64,000 bases of DNA from Campylobacter hyointestinalis subsp. hyointestinalis (GCF_013372145.1 NZ_CP053827.1:310001-374000); one strand, 5' to 3'; shown: positions 53,748 through 63,900, counted from the first letter of the stretch. Notes: generated from the letters alone by a model not told the origin. Numbers and translations: made by a program.

Positions 53748-55118
53748 GTGTTTGAAACAATATTTAGAGAGTATGATATACGCGGGATCTATGAAAATGA
53801 TTTGAATGAGCTCAGCGTAAAAGCTATCGGCTATTGCCTTGGAATCACTATGAAAAATCGCGGCGTTAAAAGTGTTAGCGTCGGATTTGATGCAAGACTT
53901 AGTGCTAGAGCTCTTTTTGGCTTTTTGGTCAGTGGTCTAAACAGAGCTGGACTTGAAGTTTTTGATATAGGTATGCTACCGACTCCAGTGGGATATTTTA
54001 GTGTTTTTACAGGTGTTTTTGATGCAAATATAATGATCACCGGAAGTCATAATCCAAAAGAATATAACGGTTTTAAGATTACTATTGGCGTTGAAAGTTT
54101 TTTCGGAGCCGATCTACAAAAATTAAAAGATAGCGTAAATGAATTTTTATCTAGTGGTGAAGTCGTAAAAGATGATTTTCGTGCAACCAAATTTGATGTT
54201 TTGAGTCGCTACGTTCAGTTTTATGAAAAAGAGTTTTCTCATTTAAAAGGACTAAAAACTAAGATTATTTGTGACTGCGCTAACGGAGTTGCTGGGATAG
54301 CCTTAGAAAGAGTCGTAAAAGCTCTTTGTCTAAATGCGACTTTGCTTTACAAAGAGCCAGATGGAAATTTCCCAAACCATCATCCAGATCCTAGTGAAGA
54401 AAGAAATTTAAAAGATCTTAAAACTGCACTAAAGGGTGAATTTGAGATCGGTTTTGGGTTTGATGGCGACGCAGATCGCATAGCTGTTTTAACCAAAAAA
54501 AGAGTTATAAAAGGTGATGATCTAGCCTATCTTTATGCTAAAAATATGAAAAACCCTAGAGTTTTAGGCGAGGTTAAATGCTCGCAAAATATGTATGATG
54601 AAATCGATAAGATCGGTAAATCTTTTATGGGAAAAACGGGTCACAGTAACATAAAAAAAGCGATGCGCGAATTAAATATAGATATGGCTGCTGAGGTTAG
54701 CGGACATATATTTTTCAAAGAGAGATTTTTTGGCTTTGATGACGCTATTTATGCGATGATAAGAGTTTTGGAGCTGGTTCAAAAAGGCTTTGAGCTTGAC
54801 GCTGAGCTAGATAAACTTCCGGTGCTTTACTCAACAGATGAGATAAAAGTATCTACTAAAGACGAAACTAAATTTAAAATCATAGATGAGTTAAAAAAAG
54901 AACTAAATAAAAAAGATAATGGACTTCCAAATATCCTTGATATCATCGATATAGACGGCGTTCGGATTAAATTTAGCGATGGCTGGGCGCTTGTTAGGGC
55001 TTCAAATACGACGCCGGTTTTAGTCACTAGATTTGAAGCTAGTAGCCCAGAGTTTGTTAAACTTTTGGAAGAAAAAGTTTTAAATTTAGTAGAGGGTATA
55101 AAGTCAGAACTTAATTAA
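53748..55118 (+). CDS. Phosphomannomutase/phosphoglucomutase
   Basis: A 456-residue alpha-D-phosphohexomutase that interconverts hexose 6- and 1-phosphates, supplying GalU or mannose-activating enzymes. [10 protein letters not shown] at the start, [11 protein letters not shown] with the phosphoserine, [12 protein letters not shown] (metal loop), AEVSGHIFF (sugar loop) and [15 protein letters not shown] (phosphate loop) are all present. The start is GTG with AAAGG seven bases upstream; the nearby ATG at 53741 is out of frame and stops after four codons. Homologous to AlgC/ManB. Confidence 0.94.
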   Translation: MFETIFREYDIRGIYENDLNELSVKAIGYCLGITMKNRGVKSVSVGFDARLSARALFGFLVSGLNRAGLEVFDIGMLPTPVGYFSVFTGVFDANIMITGSHNPKEYNGFKITIGVESFFGADLQKLKDSVNEFLSSGEVVKDDFRATKFDVLSRYVQFYEKEFSHLKGLKTKIICDCANGVAGIALERVVKALCLNATLLYKEPDGNFPNHHPDPSEERNLKDLKTALKGEFEIGFGFDGDADRIAVLTKKRVIKGDDLAYLYAKNMKNPRVLGEVKCSQNMYDEIDKIGKSFMGKTGHSNIKKAMRELNIDMAAEVSGHIFFKERFFGFDDAIYAMIRVLELVQKGFELDAELDKLPVLYSTDEIKVSTKDETKFKIIDELKKELNKKDNGLPNILDIIDIDGVRIKFSDGWALVRASNTTPVLVTRFEASSPEFVKLLEEKVLNLVEGIKSELN

Positions 55119-55131
55119 GGAGGGGGAGATC

Positions 55132-55803
55132 ATGGAAAATAAAAAAGCAGTTTGCGTGATAAGCGGTGGAATGGACAGCGCTTTATGCGCATATATGGCT
55201 AAAAATGAAGGCTATGATATAATCGCACTTCACTTTGACTATAAACAAAAAACTATGAATAAAGAAAAAGATTGTTTTCACAAAATTTGTGAGTGTTTAG
55301 GTGTAAGCAAAAGAGTGATCTTAGACACTTCTTTTATAGCAAATATCGGTGGAAATGCTTTAACCGATCCAGATGTTAAAGTACCAAAAGACGGTGTAAA
55401 AAACGATCTTCCGATAACCTACGTCTTTTTTAGAAACGGAATATTCCTTAGTATCGCAGCCGCACTTGCGCAAAAAGAAAATTGCGAAGCTATATTTATA
55501 GGAGTCGTAGAAGAAGATGGTAGTGGCTATCCAGATTGCAGTGAAGAGTTTATATGTATGATGAATAGTGCTATAAATTTGGGTACCGGAGATAATAATA
55601 TTAAAATCAGAATGCCTTTAGTACATTGCACTAAAGAAAATATCGTTAAAAAAGCGTTAGAGCTAAAAGTTCCTCTTGAGTTTACTTGGAGTTGTTATGA
55701 TAGCGAAGATGAGGCTTGCGGTAAATGTGATAGTTGCAGACTCAGACTAAAAGGTTTTGAATTAGCAAATTTAGAAGATAAAATACCTTATAAAAAAGCT
55801 TGA
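55132..55803 (+). CDS. queC: 7-cyano-7-deazaguanine synthase
   Basis: ATP-dependent enzyme of 223 residues that makes preQ0, a queuosine precursor. SGGMDS (residues 11-16) is the PP-loop, [15 protein letters not shown] a conserved helix and [15 protein letters not shown] the zinc-binding cysteine cluster. A very strong ribosome binding site (AAGGAGGGGGAG) precedes the ATG, unusual among these genes. It follows the sugar-phosphate mutase by 13 bases. Confidence 0.94.
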   Translation: MENKKAVCVISGGMDSALCAYMAKNEGYDIIALHFDYKQKTMNKEKDCFHKICECLGVSKRVILDTSFIANIGGNALTDPDVKVPKDGVKNDLPITYVFFRNGIFLSIAAALAQKENCEAIFIGVVEEDGSGYPDCSEEFICMMNSAINLGTGDNNIKIRMPLVHCTKENIVKKALELKVPLEFTWSCYDSEDEACGKCDSCRLRLKGFELANLEDKIPYKKA

Positions 55804-55843
55804 TAAAGGCTTTTTGCAAAGATAATATTTAACCTATATGTGA

Positions 55844-55849
55844 TATAAT
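55844..55849 (+). promoter_or_regulatory. Probable -10 box of gltX operon
   Basis: TGATATAATC contains TATAAT 28 bases before the gltX start; AAGGA at 55868-55872 is the ribosome binding site. Confidence 0.55.
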
Positions 55850-55877
55850 CAATCCTAAAATTTTTTAAGGAAGATAG

Positions 55878-57164
55878 ATGTATCGTTTCGCACCATCGCC
55901 TACAGGAGATATGCATATAGGCAACTTAAGAGCCGCTTTATTTAACTATATATGTTCGCTTCAAGATAAAAGTGGATTTATTTTACGTATAGAAGACACT
56001 GATAATGCTAGAAATATCGACGGAAAAGACAAAGAAATTTTTGATATTTTGACTAAATTTGGCGTGAAATGGGACACGCTGTATTATCAAAGTAAAAATC
56101 TCAAATTTCATCAAGAATTTGCGGCTAAACTTTTGAGCGAAAAAAAAGCGTTTTTATGTTTTTGCGATGAAAAAAGCTTAGAAGCTAAAAAAGAAGCTGC
56201 AAAGGCAGCTGGAGAACCGTATAGATATGATGGTGCTTGTGAGCATTTAAGTGACGATGAGGTGCTCCATAATCCTCATCCAGCAGCAGTTCGCCTAAAA
56301 ATCAAAAATGAGCCACAAAGTTTTTATGACGCTATAAAAGGTGAGGTTAAATTTGAACCGCAAAACATCGATAGTTTTGTGCTTTTAAGAGCGGATAAAA
56401 CTCCTACTTATAACTTCGCTTGTGCGATAGATGATATGCTTGAGGGCGTTACTTTTGTTATAAGGGGTGAAGATCACGTGAGTAATACCCCAAAACAAAA
56501 TCTCATTCGTGAGGCACTCGGTTATACCGGTAAGATCGACTATGCGCACCTTCCTATCATTTTAAATAAAGAAGGTAAAAAGATGAGCAAAAGAGAAAAT
56601 AGCTCATCTGTAAAATGGCTATTAGAAAAAGGTTATATGCCTGAAGCTATTGCAAATTATCTTATTTTACTTGGCAACAAAACGCCTTGTGAGATATTTA
56701 GTTTGAATGACGCCATAAAGTGGTTTGATATCAAAAATATATCCAAATCCCCAGCCAAATTCGATGAAGATAAACTAGCTCAGATAAATCGCGAACATAT
56801 AAAAATGGCTAGCGATGAGAGATTAAAAGAGCTTGGATTTGATAAGCCTAGTTTGGCTAGATTTTATACTCAAGAAAGCAGTCTTATCCCAGAAATCAAG
56901 GCTAAAATAGATCAAATTTATACTCATAAAAATATCGATGGCGAGTGGAGCGATAATGCAAATTTGATAAAAGACGCTATACTAAATTTAGATATTCCTA
57001 GTAGTTTTGATGAATTTAAAAACGCTATCATTCAAAAGACGAATTTAAAAGGTAAAGCACTTTTTATGCCGCTTCGTCTTTTGCTAACAAAAAGTGAGCA
57101 CGGACCTGAGCTAAAAGAGCTTTATGATTTTATAAAAGATGATATAAAGGAGATAGTATTATGA
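55878..57164 (+). CDS. gltX: Glutamyl-tRNA synthetase
   Basis: Class I synthetase of 428 residues. The HIGH motif appears as HIGN (residues 13-16) in [21 protein letters not shown] follows, and KKMSKR near residue 234 is the KMSKS motif. Campylobacter and Helicobacter have two GluRS enzymes, one charging tRNA-Glu and one misacylating tRNA-Gln; this gene order (gltX-yggT-slt) is that of one of them, but I cannot say which tRNA it uses. It overlaps yggT by four bases. Confidence 0.94.
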   Translation: MYRFAPSPTGDMHIGNLRAALFNYICSLQDKSGFILRIEDTDNARNIDGKDKEIFDILTKFGVKWDTLYYQSKNLKFHQEFAAKLLSEKKAFLCFCDEKSLEAKKEAAKAAGEPYRYDGACEHLSDDEVLHNPHPAAVRLKIKNEPQSFYDAIKGEVKFEPQNIDSFVLLRADKTPTYNFACAIDDMLEGVTFVIRGEDHVSNTPKQNLIREALGYTGKIDYAHLPIILNKEGKKMSKRENSSSVKWLLEKGYMPEAIANYLILLGNKTPCEIFSLNDAIKWFDIKNISKSPAKFDEDKLAQINREHIKMASDERLKELGFDKPSLARFYTQESSLIPEIKAKIDQIYTHKNIDGEWSDNANLIKDAILNLDIPSSFDEFKNAIIQKTNLKGKALFMPLRLLLTKSEHGPELKELYDFIKDDIKEIVL

Positions 57165-57460
57165 TGGTTTTGAGTGTGTTTTTAGTAGCTGTGGCAAATT
57201 TACTTCATATCGTTATAACGGCTTATACTTGGGTGATTATAGCTGCAGCTCTTATTAGCTGGGTAAATCCAGATCCGTATAATAAGGTAGTTCAAATACT
57301 TTATCGCATCACGACTCCGGCTTACGAGTTGGTTCGTAAAACACGCATTCCAACTGTATTTGGCGGTATAGATATAGCTCCTATCATTGTGCTTTTAGTA
57401 CTTCAGTTTTTAGATATGTTTGCTGTAGGATTACTCTTTGAAATCGCTAATAAACTTTAG
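57161..57460 (+). CDS. YggT family membrane protein
   Basis: A 99-residue integral membrane protein with two YggT-type hydrophobic hairpins; [29 protein letters not shown] is the family signature. Thought to act in osmotic tolerance or cell-division-linked processes in other bacteria. Starts in an ATGA overlap with gltX, and overlaps slt by 23 bases. Confidence 0.92.
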   Translation: MMVLSVFLVAVANLLHIVITAYTWVIIAAALISWVNPDPYNKVVQILYRITTPAYELVRKTRIPTVFGGIDIAPIIVLLVLQFLDMFAVGLLFEIANKL

Positions 57461-59099
57461 TCTAATAACTATATTTTTCAGTTCTTTTTTAAATTCACAA
57501 GTTTTAAACATAGAAGAACTAAAAGAAGCCCCACGCGGTTTGGCAAGAGATTATTACATATACCGATATATTGATGAGAAAAAACCGAGTAAAAAAGACA
57601 TAGCCCAGCTAAAACCTTATGTTTATAGATACGCCGGAAAGATAAAAAGCAAGATAGAAGATAAAGTAGGCGCCCCAAAGCAGGTTGCTTTGGATTGCAG
57701 TAGCATAAATGCAAACAATCTTTTAGAAGCGAATGCGACTTGTAAAAATGCGATCGTTACTACCAAATACTTGCAAACTCTTCCTAAAGAAAAGAGAAAG
57801 GAGTTGGCGGATAAATTTAAAACTGTATCGCCGTCTTTGGCAAATTTTATCATCGGTTTTGATATGCCAGATCCTGTTTTATACTATATAAATACTAACG
57901 ATACTGCTAGCTATCTAAAATACTATAATGCAAGTAGAGATAAAGAGAAGTTTTTAAACGAACATAATCTTACTAGTGAATTTGTAGCGAAAATAAGCTC
58001 AAATCGGCAGTTTAAAGCTTTGATAAATGATATAGTGATAAATCGAAAATACAATGAGTTTAGGCATAATCTCATAAGAATTAGTAGTAGTGATCTTATC
58101 GATAGTGATGTCGCATTTTTACTTGGGCTAAATGCTATTTTATTTCATAGAGATGAAGATGCTTTGAGATTTTTTAGTAGTGCGGCAAAAAACGCAACTG
58201 CAGCTAGTAAAAGAGATAATGCAAATTTTTGGGCATATCTGATAACAAAAGATAAAAAGCTATTAAAAACCATAGCAAAAAGTAGCGATATAAATATCTA
58301 TAGTCTTTATGCAAGAGAATTTAGCGGTGGCGGAAAGATAAAGATTATAGTTCCAAATCCAAAAATAGATACGCTATTAAATTATGACTACACCGATCCT
58401 TTAGCTTGGCAAAGAGTGAAAAATAACATATCTAAAATGGATAGTGCTGAGCTTTTAAAGTATGGAGCTAGATTTTTTACTAAAAGCACTATTGGCGAGT
58501 ATAGTTATATAATGGAAAAAGCTCATAACTATAAACTTCACTTTTATCCGACTCCATTTATGGAAGATATCGGCTCAGATGATACAAAAAGAAAAGCTCT
58601 AATACTTGCTTTGGCTAGACAAGAAAGTAGGTTTGTACCGAGTGCGGTTTCGACTTCTTACGCACTTGGAATGATGCAATTTATGCCATTTTTAGCAAAT
58701 CATATAGGAAAAAAAGAGCTAAAGATCAAAGGATTTGATCAAGATGATATGTTTAAACCAAGCGTTGCATATAAATTTGCAAATCACCATTTAGATTACT
58801 TAGAAAAGTATCTGAGCAATCCGGTATTTATAGCGTACGCTTACAACGGCGGTATAGGTTTTACAAAAAGAATGCTCCAAAAAGGCGATCTTTTTAACAA
58901 AAACAGCGTATATAAGAAGTACGAGCCGTTTTTATCTATGGAGCTAGTGCCTTATGCAGAGAGTAGAAACTACGCAAAAAAGGTACTTTCAAATTATATT
59001 ATATATCTTGCTATTTTGAATTCCAGTACAAAGATTTCGCAATTTTTCGAAAATTTAATGATACCTGGAGCGAGCGAGAAGTTCCGTTTAGATCTATAA
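57438..59099 (+). CDS. slt: Soluble lytic murein transglycosylase
   Basis: A 553-residue periplasmic peptidoglycan lytic enzyme. Signal peptide at the N-terminus (about residues 1-20), a long superhelical linker, and a C-terminal SLT domain with ALARQESRFVPSAVS (catalytic glutamate E396), ALGMMQFMPFLA and AYNGG. The start is TTG with AGGA eight bases upstream, inside yggT. Its last 89 bases overlap the 3' end of a lipoprotein gene on the other strand. Confidence 0.94.
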   Translation: MKSLINFSLITIFFSSFLNSQVLNIEELKEAPRGLARDYYIYRYIDEKKPSKKDIAQLKPYVYRYAGKIKSKIEDKVGAPKQVALDCSSINANNLLEANATCKNAIVTTKYLQTLPKEKRKELADKFKTVSPSLANFIIGFDMPDPVLYYINTNDTASYLKYYNASRDKEKFLNEHNLTSEFVAKISSNRQFKALINDIVINRKYNEFRHNLIRISSSDLIDSDVAFLLGLNAILFHRDEDALRFFSSAAKNATAASKRDNANFWAYLITKDKKLLKTIAKSSDINIYSLYAREFSGGGKIKIIVPNPKIDTLLNYDYTDPLAWQRVKNNISKMDSAELLKYGARFFTKSTIGEYSYIMEKAHNYKLHFYPTPFMEDIGSDDTKRKALILALARQESRFVPSAVSTSYALGMMQFMPFLANHIGKKELKIKGFDQDDMFKPSVAYKFANHHLDYLEKYLSNPVFIAYAYNGGIGFTKRMLQKGDLFNKNSVYKKYEPFLSMELVPYAESRNYAKKVLSNYIIYLAILNSSTKISQFFENLMIPGASEKFRLDL

Positions 59100-59511
59100 T
59101 CCTATCAAAAGTAAGATTTAGCGTATCGCTATCGATTTGCGGTGCGCTAACTTTTAGATATTTACCCCACGGCATTTTAAATGTTGTTAGTTTTAAAAGA
59201 GGATCATCATCTGCTAAAACTTTTATCTTTGTAGCATTTGAGTCATTATTTACTTTAAATGATCTATAGTCTATAACGCTTTCTTTTGGGTAAATAGAAA
59301 GTATAAAATACTCATTTTGTTTATCTTCTAAAATATCTTGATGTATCGGATTTAAGTAAGTCGCTATAACTAGAAATTTATCATTTACGTCTTCAAATTT
59401 TTGTGTATATGCTAAAAGTTCATTTTTTAAAGGATCATGCACATATACTTTTTTAGGAGTGCAGCCTATTATAAACAATGGTAAAATAGCAAAAATTATA
59501 ATTTTTTTCAT
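59011..59511 (-). CDS. Putative lipoprotein, unknown function
   Basis: A 166-residue protein with a lipoprotein signal peptide: hydrophobic stretch and lipobox FIIGC with cysteine at 17. The mature part has no recognised domain. It reads opposite slt and overlaps its 3' end by 89 bases, so both coding frames use the same DNA there. The ATG is at 59511, with AAGGATTTAG upstream. Confidence 0.8.
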   Translation of the reverse strand: MKKIIIFAILPLFIIGCTPKKVYVHDPLKNELLAYTQKFEDVNDKFLVIATYLNPIHQDILEDKQNEYFILSIYPKESVIDYRSFKVNNDSNATKIKVLADDDPLLKLTTFKMPWGKYLKVSAPQIDSDTLNLTFDRIIDLNGTSRSLQVSLNFRKIAKSLYWNSK

Positions 59512-59659
59512 CTAAATCCTTTTGGGCGATTATAACATATTTTTTAAATTTTTAAAATTTGGATTATATTTAATTTTGATAAGTATATTCAAAATAAGTT
59601 TAAATTTAGTATTGCTATATTATAATAATCGATATCAAAAAACTATCGAAGGATTAACA

Positions 59660-59974
59660 ATGTCAGTACTAGTCATAGGTGCAGATGAAATAACCCCGAT
59701 CAAAGCAGTTTTAAAAAATTTAGGTGCGGATAACATAGAGCATTGGGATGCAAGAAATGAAAATAGGGTAAATAGAAAACCTATACCGCAAGATACCCAG
59801 TGTGTTGTTATGCTAACTAGTTTTTTAAATCACAATACGATGAAAAAAATCAAATGTGAAGCTAAAAAACGCAATATTCCGATCGTTTGTGCAAAAAGAA
59901 GCGTAAGTTGTGTTTTTTGTGAATACTGCAAAGTTTTTGGATTGGATAAAGAGTTTGGGTGTGTAGATAAATGA
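59660..59974 (+). CDS. DUF2325 family protein
   Basis: A 104-residue DUF2325 protein: VLVIGADEITPIKAVLKNLGADNIEHWDAR, then MLTSFLNHNTMKKIKCEAKKRNIPIV and a C-terminal four-cysteine cluster (CVFCEYC, C). ATG 59660 has AAGGA upstream; the open frame extends further left but into AT-rich sequence. Overlaps the next gene as ATGA. The C. jejuni counterpart lies by katA and fldA. Cysteines suggest metal or redox function, unproven. Confidence 0.87.
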   Translation: MSVLVIGADEITPIKAVLKNLGADNIEHWDARNENRVNRKPIPQDTQCVVMLTSFLNHNTMKKIKCEAKKRNIPIVCAKRSVSCVFCEYCKVFGLDKEFGCVDK

Positions 59975-60693
59975 GCTTTGGGTTTGATAAAACGAGCGAT
60001 ATATTTCCAAATTTTTATAGTAAACTTTGTTTGGAAGATAGACTAAAAATATTTCTATCTCTTTACAATTGTTTTGTTGGTGATGAGCTAAAAATTCCTA
60101 ATAAATATGCAAAATATTCAAAATCCATAAGTGATATTTTTACAAAAAGAATAGACGATCTGTTGTATAAAAATAAATTTAGCGTTAAAAAATGTATTAG
60201 TTTTTGTTTTACATCAAACGCTATAATAAACGCGTATCTAAATGGTAAAAAACTTCCGGTTTTTGCAAATGAGCCAAAAATGAAAGTAGCCAAACTCATA
60301 AAAAGTGTCTATAAAAATGGTGATTTTTATCTAAATTTAGATGCTCAAATTTTGTTTTTTAACTATGTATTTGACAAGATAAAAAGAAGACATCCAGATA
60401 AACAAATCGATATAAAAGACAATCTGCTGATCTTAAAATCAGATGGCAAGGGCATTCTTGGAGTGCTTCCTATCTTTAAAGAGATAAGCTTTGAGCGAAA
60501 AGATGAACTCACAGAAGAGATCGATATAGCAAAAAGTATGGAATCTATGAGCTTGGATCTATATATAGTTTTTCCTAGACATTCTAAATTTACAAAACAT
60601 ATAGAAGTAAAAGGATGTTTTAGGAGTGGTGCTAGACTTAAACTAGTTCCTTATAGTGTTTGTAATAAAATTTATAATAAAGGAAAAAGATGA
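59971..60693 (+). CDS. Conserved hypothetical protein between DUF2325 and flavodoxin genes
   Basis: A 240-residue soluble, lysine-rich protein with no domain I recognise. Linked by ATGA overlaps to DUF2325 on one side and to fldA on the other, so strictly co-translated. The same three-gene order exists in C. jejuni from memory, which suggests a common role in redox or iron metabolism. No function assigned. Confidence 0.82.
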   Translation: MSFGFDKTSDIFPNFYSKLCLEDRLKIFLSLYNCFVGDELKIPNKYAKYSKSISDIFTKRIDDLLYKNKFSVKKCISFCFTSNAIINAYLNGKKLPVFANEPKMKVAKLIKSVYKNGDFYLNLDAQILFFNYVFDKIKRRHPDKQIDIKDNLLILKSDGKGILGVLPIFKEISFERKDELTEEIDIAKSMESMSLDLYIVFPRHSKFTKHIEVKGCFRSGARLKLVPYSVCNKIYNKGKR

Positions 60694-61178
60694 CAGGTAT
60701 AATTTTTGGTAGTAGTATGGGAAATACTGAAGAAGCGGCAAATTTGATAGCTTCTAATTTAGGTATCGATAACGTACTAAATGTAGCTGACACTGACGCT
60801 AAAACTATAAACAGTTTTGACAAACTTATCATCGGTAGCTCTACTTGGGGAAGTGGAGATTTGCAAGATGATTGGGATAGTTTTGACTTTGATAGTTTAG
60901 ATGTGAGTGGTAAAACTGTGGCTTTATTTGGTTTGGGAGATAGCTCAAGCTACGGCGATACGTACTGTGACGCTATGGGGATCATCTATGATAAGCTAAC
61001 CAAAAAAGGAGCAAATATCATAGGTCAAGTTTCTACTGACGGATATAGTTTTGATGAGAGTAGATCGGTAAAGGACGGTAAATTCGTAGGACTTGCGCTT
61101 GACGCTGACAATGAGAGCGACCAGACTGAAGAACGCATCAAAAAATGGACTGAGTCTATAAAATCTCAAATTCTATAA
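60690..61178 (+). CDS. fldA: Flavodoxin
   Basis: Long-chain flavodoxin of 162 residues. FGSSMGNTEEAA binds the FMN phosphate; GSSTWGSGDLQDDWD and ALFGLGDSSSYGDTYCDAM flank the isoalloxazine ring. In Campylobacter and Helicobacter flavodoxin is the electron acceptor of pyruvate and 2-oxoglutarate oxidoreductases and is essential. AAGGAAAAAG precedes the ATG. Confidence 0.96.
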   Translation: MTGIIFGSSMGNTEEAANLIASNLGIDNVLNVADTDAKTINSFDKLIIGSSTWGSGDLQDDWDSFDFDSLDVSGKTVALFGLGDSSSYGDTYCDAMGIIYDKLTKKGANIIGQVSTDGYSFDESRSVKDGKFVGLALDADNESDQTEERIKKWTESIKSQIL

Positions 61179-61181
61179 TAA

Positions 61182-61201
61182 ATTCGCCTTTTTAGGCGAA
61201 T
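61182..61201 (+). terminator. Probable terminator after fldA
   Basis: ATTCGCCT-TTTT-AGGCGAAT is a perfect 8-bp stem with a T4 loop, starting four bases after the fldA stop. The T tail is weak, so strength is uncertain. Confidence 0.65.
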
Positions 61202-61279
61202 CATTCTACAAATTTCCCATAAAATAAGACAAACATCGGATATATTTCATATTTTTTAATTTTAAAAGTTTTGTTTTGA

Positions 61280-61285
61280 TACAAT
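61280..61285 (+). promoter_or_regulatory. Probable -10 box for the amino-acid transporter gene
   Basis: GATACAAT contains TACAAT 30 bases before the TTG start at 61316; a TTTTAAAAG stretch lies upstream. Confidence 0.45.
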
Positions 61286-61315
61286 AGCGCAATTTTTAAT
61301 CAAAAAAGGTAAATT

Positions 61316-62557
61316 TTGCGTAAATTTGATAAATTCAATAAATACGATCTTAGATGGACTATGTCACTTTTTGGTACAGCAGTCGGAGCTGGAATTTTGT
61401 TTTTGCCTATAAAAGCTGGAGCAGGTGGGATATGGCCTGTTTTTGTTATGGCTATTTTGGCTTTTCCTATGACTTTTTTAAGTCATAGAGCTTTGGCTAG
61501 ATTTTGCAACGCTTCTGCTAAAGAGCAGAGCGATATAACAGATGTTTGCGAAGAGTATTTTGGTTTTAAGTGGGGTTATATTATCACTTTTTTGTACTTT
61601 TTTGCATTTTTTCCAGCTTGTATAATGTATGGTGTAGGCATAACAAATACTGTTATAAGTTTTATGACTTATCAGCTTGGATTTGATGAGCTTAACCGTT
61701 TTTTGGTCTGTTTTATAGTCATAACTTTGATGATGTTTGTTATGATTTTTAATGAAGATTTGGTTATAAAAGTCTGTGAATGGCTGGTTTATCCGCTTTG
61801 TGCTTTACTTCTTATATTTTCTTTATATCTTGTTCCACACTGGAAATTTGACGTTTTTTCATATGTGCCAAGTATAGAAAGCTTTGGTATAACTATATGG
61901 CTTGCACTTCCAGTTTTAGCTTTTGCTTTTGAGCATACGCCGGCTATCTCGACGTTTGCGCTTAGTATGCAAAGACATTATGGAGATAAGCATAAAGATT
62001 ATAAATGCAATCAAATTTTATTTTACAATGCCGGACTTTTGCTATTTTTCGTAATGTTTTTCGTGATTTCTTGCGTCCTAAGCCTAGATAGAAATGATTT
62101 CTTACTAGCTGCTGAGCAAAATATACCTATAGTAAGCTATTTTGCAAACAAGCTAAATGAGCCACTTATTAGCTATTTTGGTCCTATTATCGCTATTTTA
62201 GCGATCTCTACGAGTTTTTTCGGGCATTATTTTGGTGCTAAAGAGGGATTAAACGGGCTTGTACATAAGACTTGCGTTAAATTTGGTAAAAAAGAGCCGA
62301 ACAAGAAAAAGATCGCTAAGATAACTGCTATATCTTTTTATATAGTTATGTTTGTTTTATCGTATTTAAATCCTAGCATATTAGGTATTATCGACACTTT
62401 AGCAGGTCCAGTGATCGCGGCGATCTTGTTTTTACTACCGATGATCGGTATATATAACGTGCCTGCTCTTAAAAAATATAGAAGTAAATTTGCAGATCTG
62501 TTTGTAGTGCTTTTTGGAAGTGCGACGATACTGACTGTTTTGTTCAAGATATTTTAA
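61316..62557 (+). CDS. sdaC: HAAAP family serine/aromatic amino-acid transporter (SdaC-like)
   Basis: A 413-residue inner-membrane transporter with about eleven transmembrane segments. SLFGTAVGAGILFLPIKAGAGG is the N-terminal HAAAP signature, FEHTPAIS and FFGHYFGAKEG also fit SdaC. It should take up serine with protons; serine is a major carbon source in Campylobacter. The start is TTG with AAAAAGG seven bases upstream and gives the usual N-terminus. Unlike in C. jejuni, sdaA does not follow; yebC does. Confidence 0.9.
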   Translation: MRKFDKFNKYDLRWTMSLFGTAVGAGILFLPIKAGAGGIWPVFVMAILAFPMTFLSHRALARFCNASAKEQSDITDVCEEYFGFKWGYIITFLYFFAFFPACIMYGVGITNTVISFMTYQLGFDELNRFLVCFIVITLMMFVMIFNEDLVIKVCEWLVYPLCALLLIFSLYLVPHWKFDVFSYVPSIESFGITIWLALPVLAFAFEHTPAISTFALSMQRHYGDKHKDYKCNQILFYNAGLLLFFVMFFVISCVLSLDRNDFLLAAEQNIPIVSYFANKLNEPLISYFGPIIAILAISTSFFGHYFGAKEGLNGLVHKTCVKFGKKEPNKKKIAKITAISFYIVMFVLSYLNPSILGIIDTLAGPVIAAILFLLPMIGIYNVPALKKYRSKFADLFVVLFGSATILTVLFKIF

Positions 62558-62574
62558 ATTTAAATTTTATCTGA

Positions 62575-62580
62575 TATAAT
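62575..62580 (+). promoter_or_regulatory. Probable -10 box of yebC
   Basis: TATCTGATATAAT ends 31 bases before the yebC start, with AAGGA at 62602-62606 as ribosome binding site. Confidence 0.55.
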
Positions 62581-62611
62581 TGCAAGCTTAAAAAATAGAT
62601 TAAGGATCACA

Positions 62612-63319
62612 ATGGGACGAGCATTTGAATATAGACGTGCTTCAAAAGAGGCTCGTTGGGATAAAATGAGTAAGCTTTTTCCAAAATTAGGAAAAGCTAT
62701 AACAGTGGCTGCTAAAGAAGGCGGAATAAATCCTGAGATGAATCCAAAACTTCGTACCGCAATAGCAACGGCAAAAGCTCAAAATATGCCAAAAGATAAC
62801 ATAGACGCGGCTATAAAAAGAGCAAATGGAAAAGATAGTAGCGATATAAAAACTATATTTTATGACGGAAAAGCGGCACACGGCGTACAGATAGTAGTAG
62901 AAGCCGCGACCGATAATCCAACTCGCACCGTAGCAAACGTTAAAGCGATATTTAGCAAAAACGGTGGAGAGATGCTGCCTAGTGGAAGTTTAAATTTTAT
63001 GTTTTCTAGAAAAGCAGTCTTTGAAGTAGTAAAACCAAGCGGAGATATAGAGGAGTTGGAGCTTGAGCTCATCGACGCTGGACTTACTGATATAGAACAA
63101 AATGGTGAAACTATAATCATATACGGAGATTATACTAGTTTTGGTACGCTTAGCGAAGGTATAGATAAAATGGGGCTTGAAGTAAAAAAAGGTAGTTTGC
63201 AATTTATCCCAAACTCAACTGTAAATTTAGATGAATCTGCTTTGGGTGAGCTTGAGCGACTACTAGATAAACTTGAAGACGATGATGACGTGCAAGCCGT
63301 TTATACAAATATAGAATAA
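62612..63319 (+). CDS. yebC: YebC/PmpR family protein
   Basis: A 235-residue protein of the YebC/PmpR/TACO1 family, annotated as a transcriptional regulator and now also linked to translation of proline-rich stretches. [30 protein letters not shown] is the ordered N-terminal signature, followed by [14 protein letters not shown] and FSKNGGEML. Followed after 25 bases by the cyclophilin gene, as in C. jejuni. Confidence 0.95.
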   Translation: MGRAFEYRRASKEARWDKMSKLFPKLGKAITVAAKEGGINPEMNPKLRTAIATAKAQNMPKDNIDAAIKRANGKDSSDIKTIFYDGKAAHGVQIVVEAATDNPTRTVANVKAIFSKNGGEMLPSGSLNFMFSRKAVFEVVKPSGDIEELELELIDAGLTDIEQNGETIIIYGDYTSFGTLSEGIDKMGLEVKKGSLQFIPNSTVNLDESALGELERLLDKLEDDDDVQAVYTNIE

Positions 63320-63344
63320 GTTAAATTTAAAAAAAGGAATATAA

Positions 63345-63836
63345 ATGAGAGAAGAGCTAAAAGTTTATGAGATAAACAAAGACGAGCTTGCAAAGCTAAA
63401 ATACGCCGTGATAAAAACAGATAAGGGCGATATGATTGCGGAGCTTTTTGCAGACGAAGCGCCTCAAGCCGTAACAAATTTTGCTACTTTGGCAACAAGC
63501 GGATTTTATGATGGACTAAATTTCCATAGAGTTATACCAAATTTCGTTATCCAAGGCGGTTGCCCATTAGGTACTGGTACTGGAGGACCAGGCTGGAGGA
63601 TAAAATGTGAATGCGTAAATCAAAAACATAGACATCTAAGAGGAAGTCTATCTATGGCGCATGCCGGACGTGACACCGGTGGAAGCCAGTTTTTCGTATG
63701 TCATAGCGCTCAGCCTCATTTAGATGGCGTTCATACTGTTTTTGGTATTCTTATAGATGAAGATAGCAAAAAAATCTTAGACTCTATAAGACAAAATGAC
63801 AAGATACAAACAATTGAAATAAAAGAAAAACTGTAA
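63345..63836 (+). CDS. ppiB: Peptidyl-prolyl cis-trans isomerase (cyclophilin)
   Basis: Cytoplasmic cyclophilin of 163 residues with no signal peptide. [14 protein letters not shown] carries the catalytic arginine, [19 protein letters not shown] and LDGVHTVFG are typical. It catalyses prolyl isomerisation. AAAAGGAAT precedes the ATG. Probably co-transcribed with yebC. Confidence 0.95.
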   Translation: MREELKVYEINKDELAKLKYAVIKTDKGDMIAELFADEAPQAVTNFATLATSGFYDGLNFHRVIPNFVIQGGCPLGTGTGGPGWRIKCECVNQKHRHLRGSLSMAHAGRDTGGSQFFVCHSAQPHLDGVHTVFGILIDEDSKKILDSIRQNDKIQTIEIKEKL

Positions 63837-63870
63837 TAAATATATTATCTTATTTGTTACTTTTACAAAA

Positions 63871-63900
63871 TGCCGATAACAGTTTATATTGATATCGGCA
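63871..63900 (+). terminator. Hairpin downstream of the cyclophilin gene
   Basis: TGCCGATA (63871-63878) and TATCGGCA (63893-63900) form a perfect 8-bp stem around a 14-base loop, 34 bases after the ppiB stop. T-rich tracts follow only loosely. The remaining 100 bases to the window end are AT-rich and show no gene. Confidence 0.6.

Noticed and set aside
53741-53755. ATG upstream of the hexomutase as its start
   Set aside because: Out of frame and stops after four codons; the GTG at 53748 has the right spacing from AAAGG.
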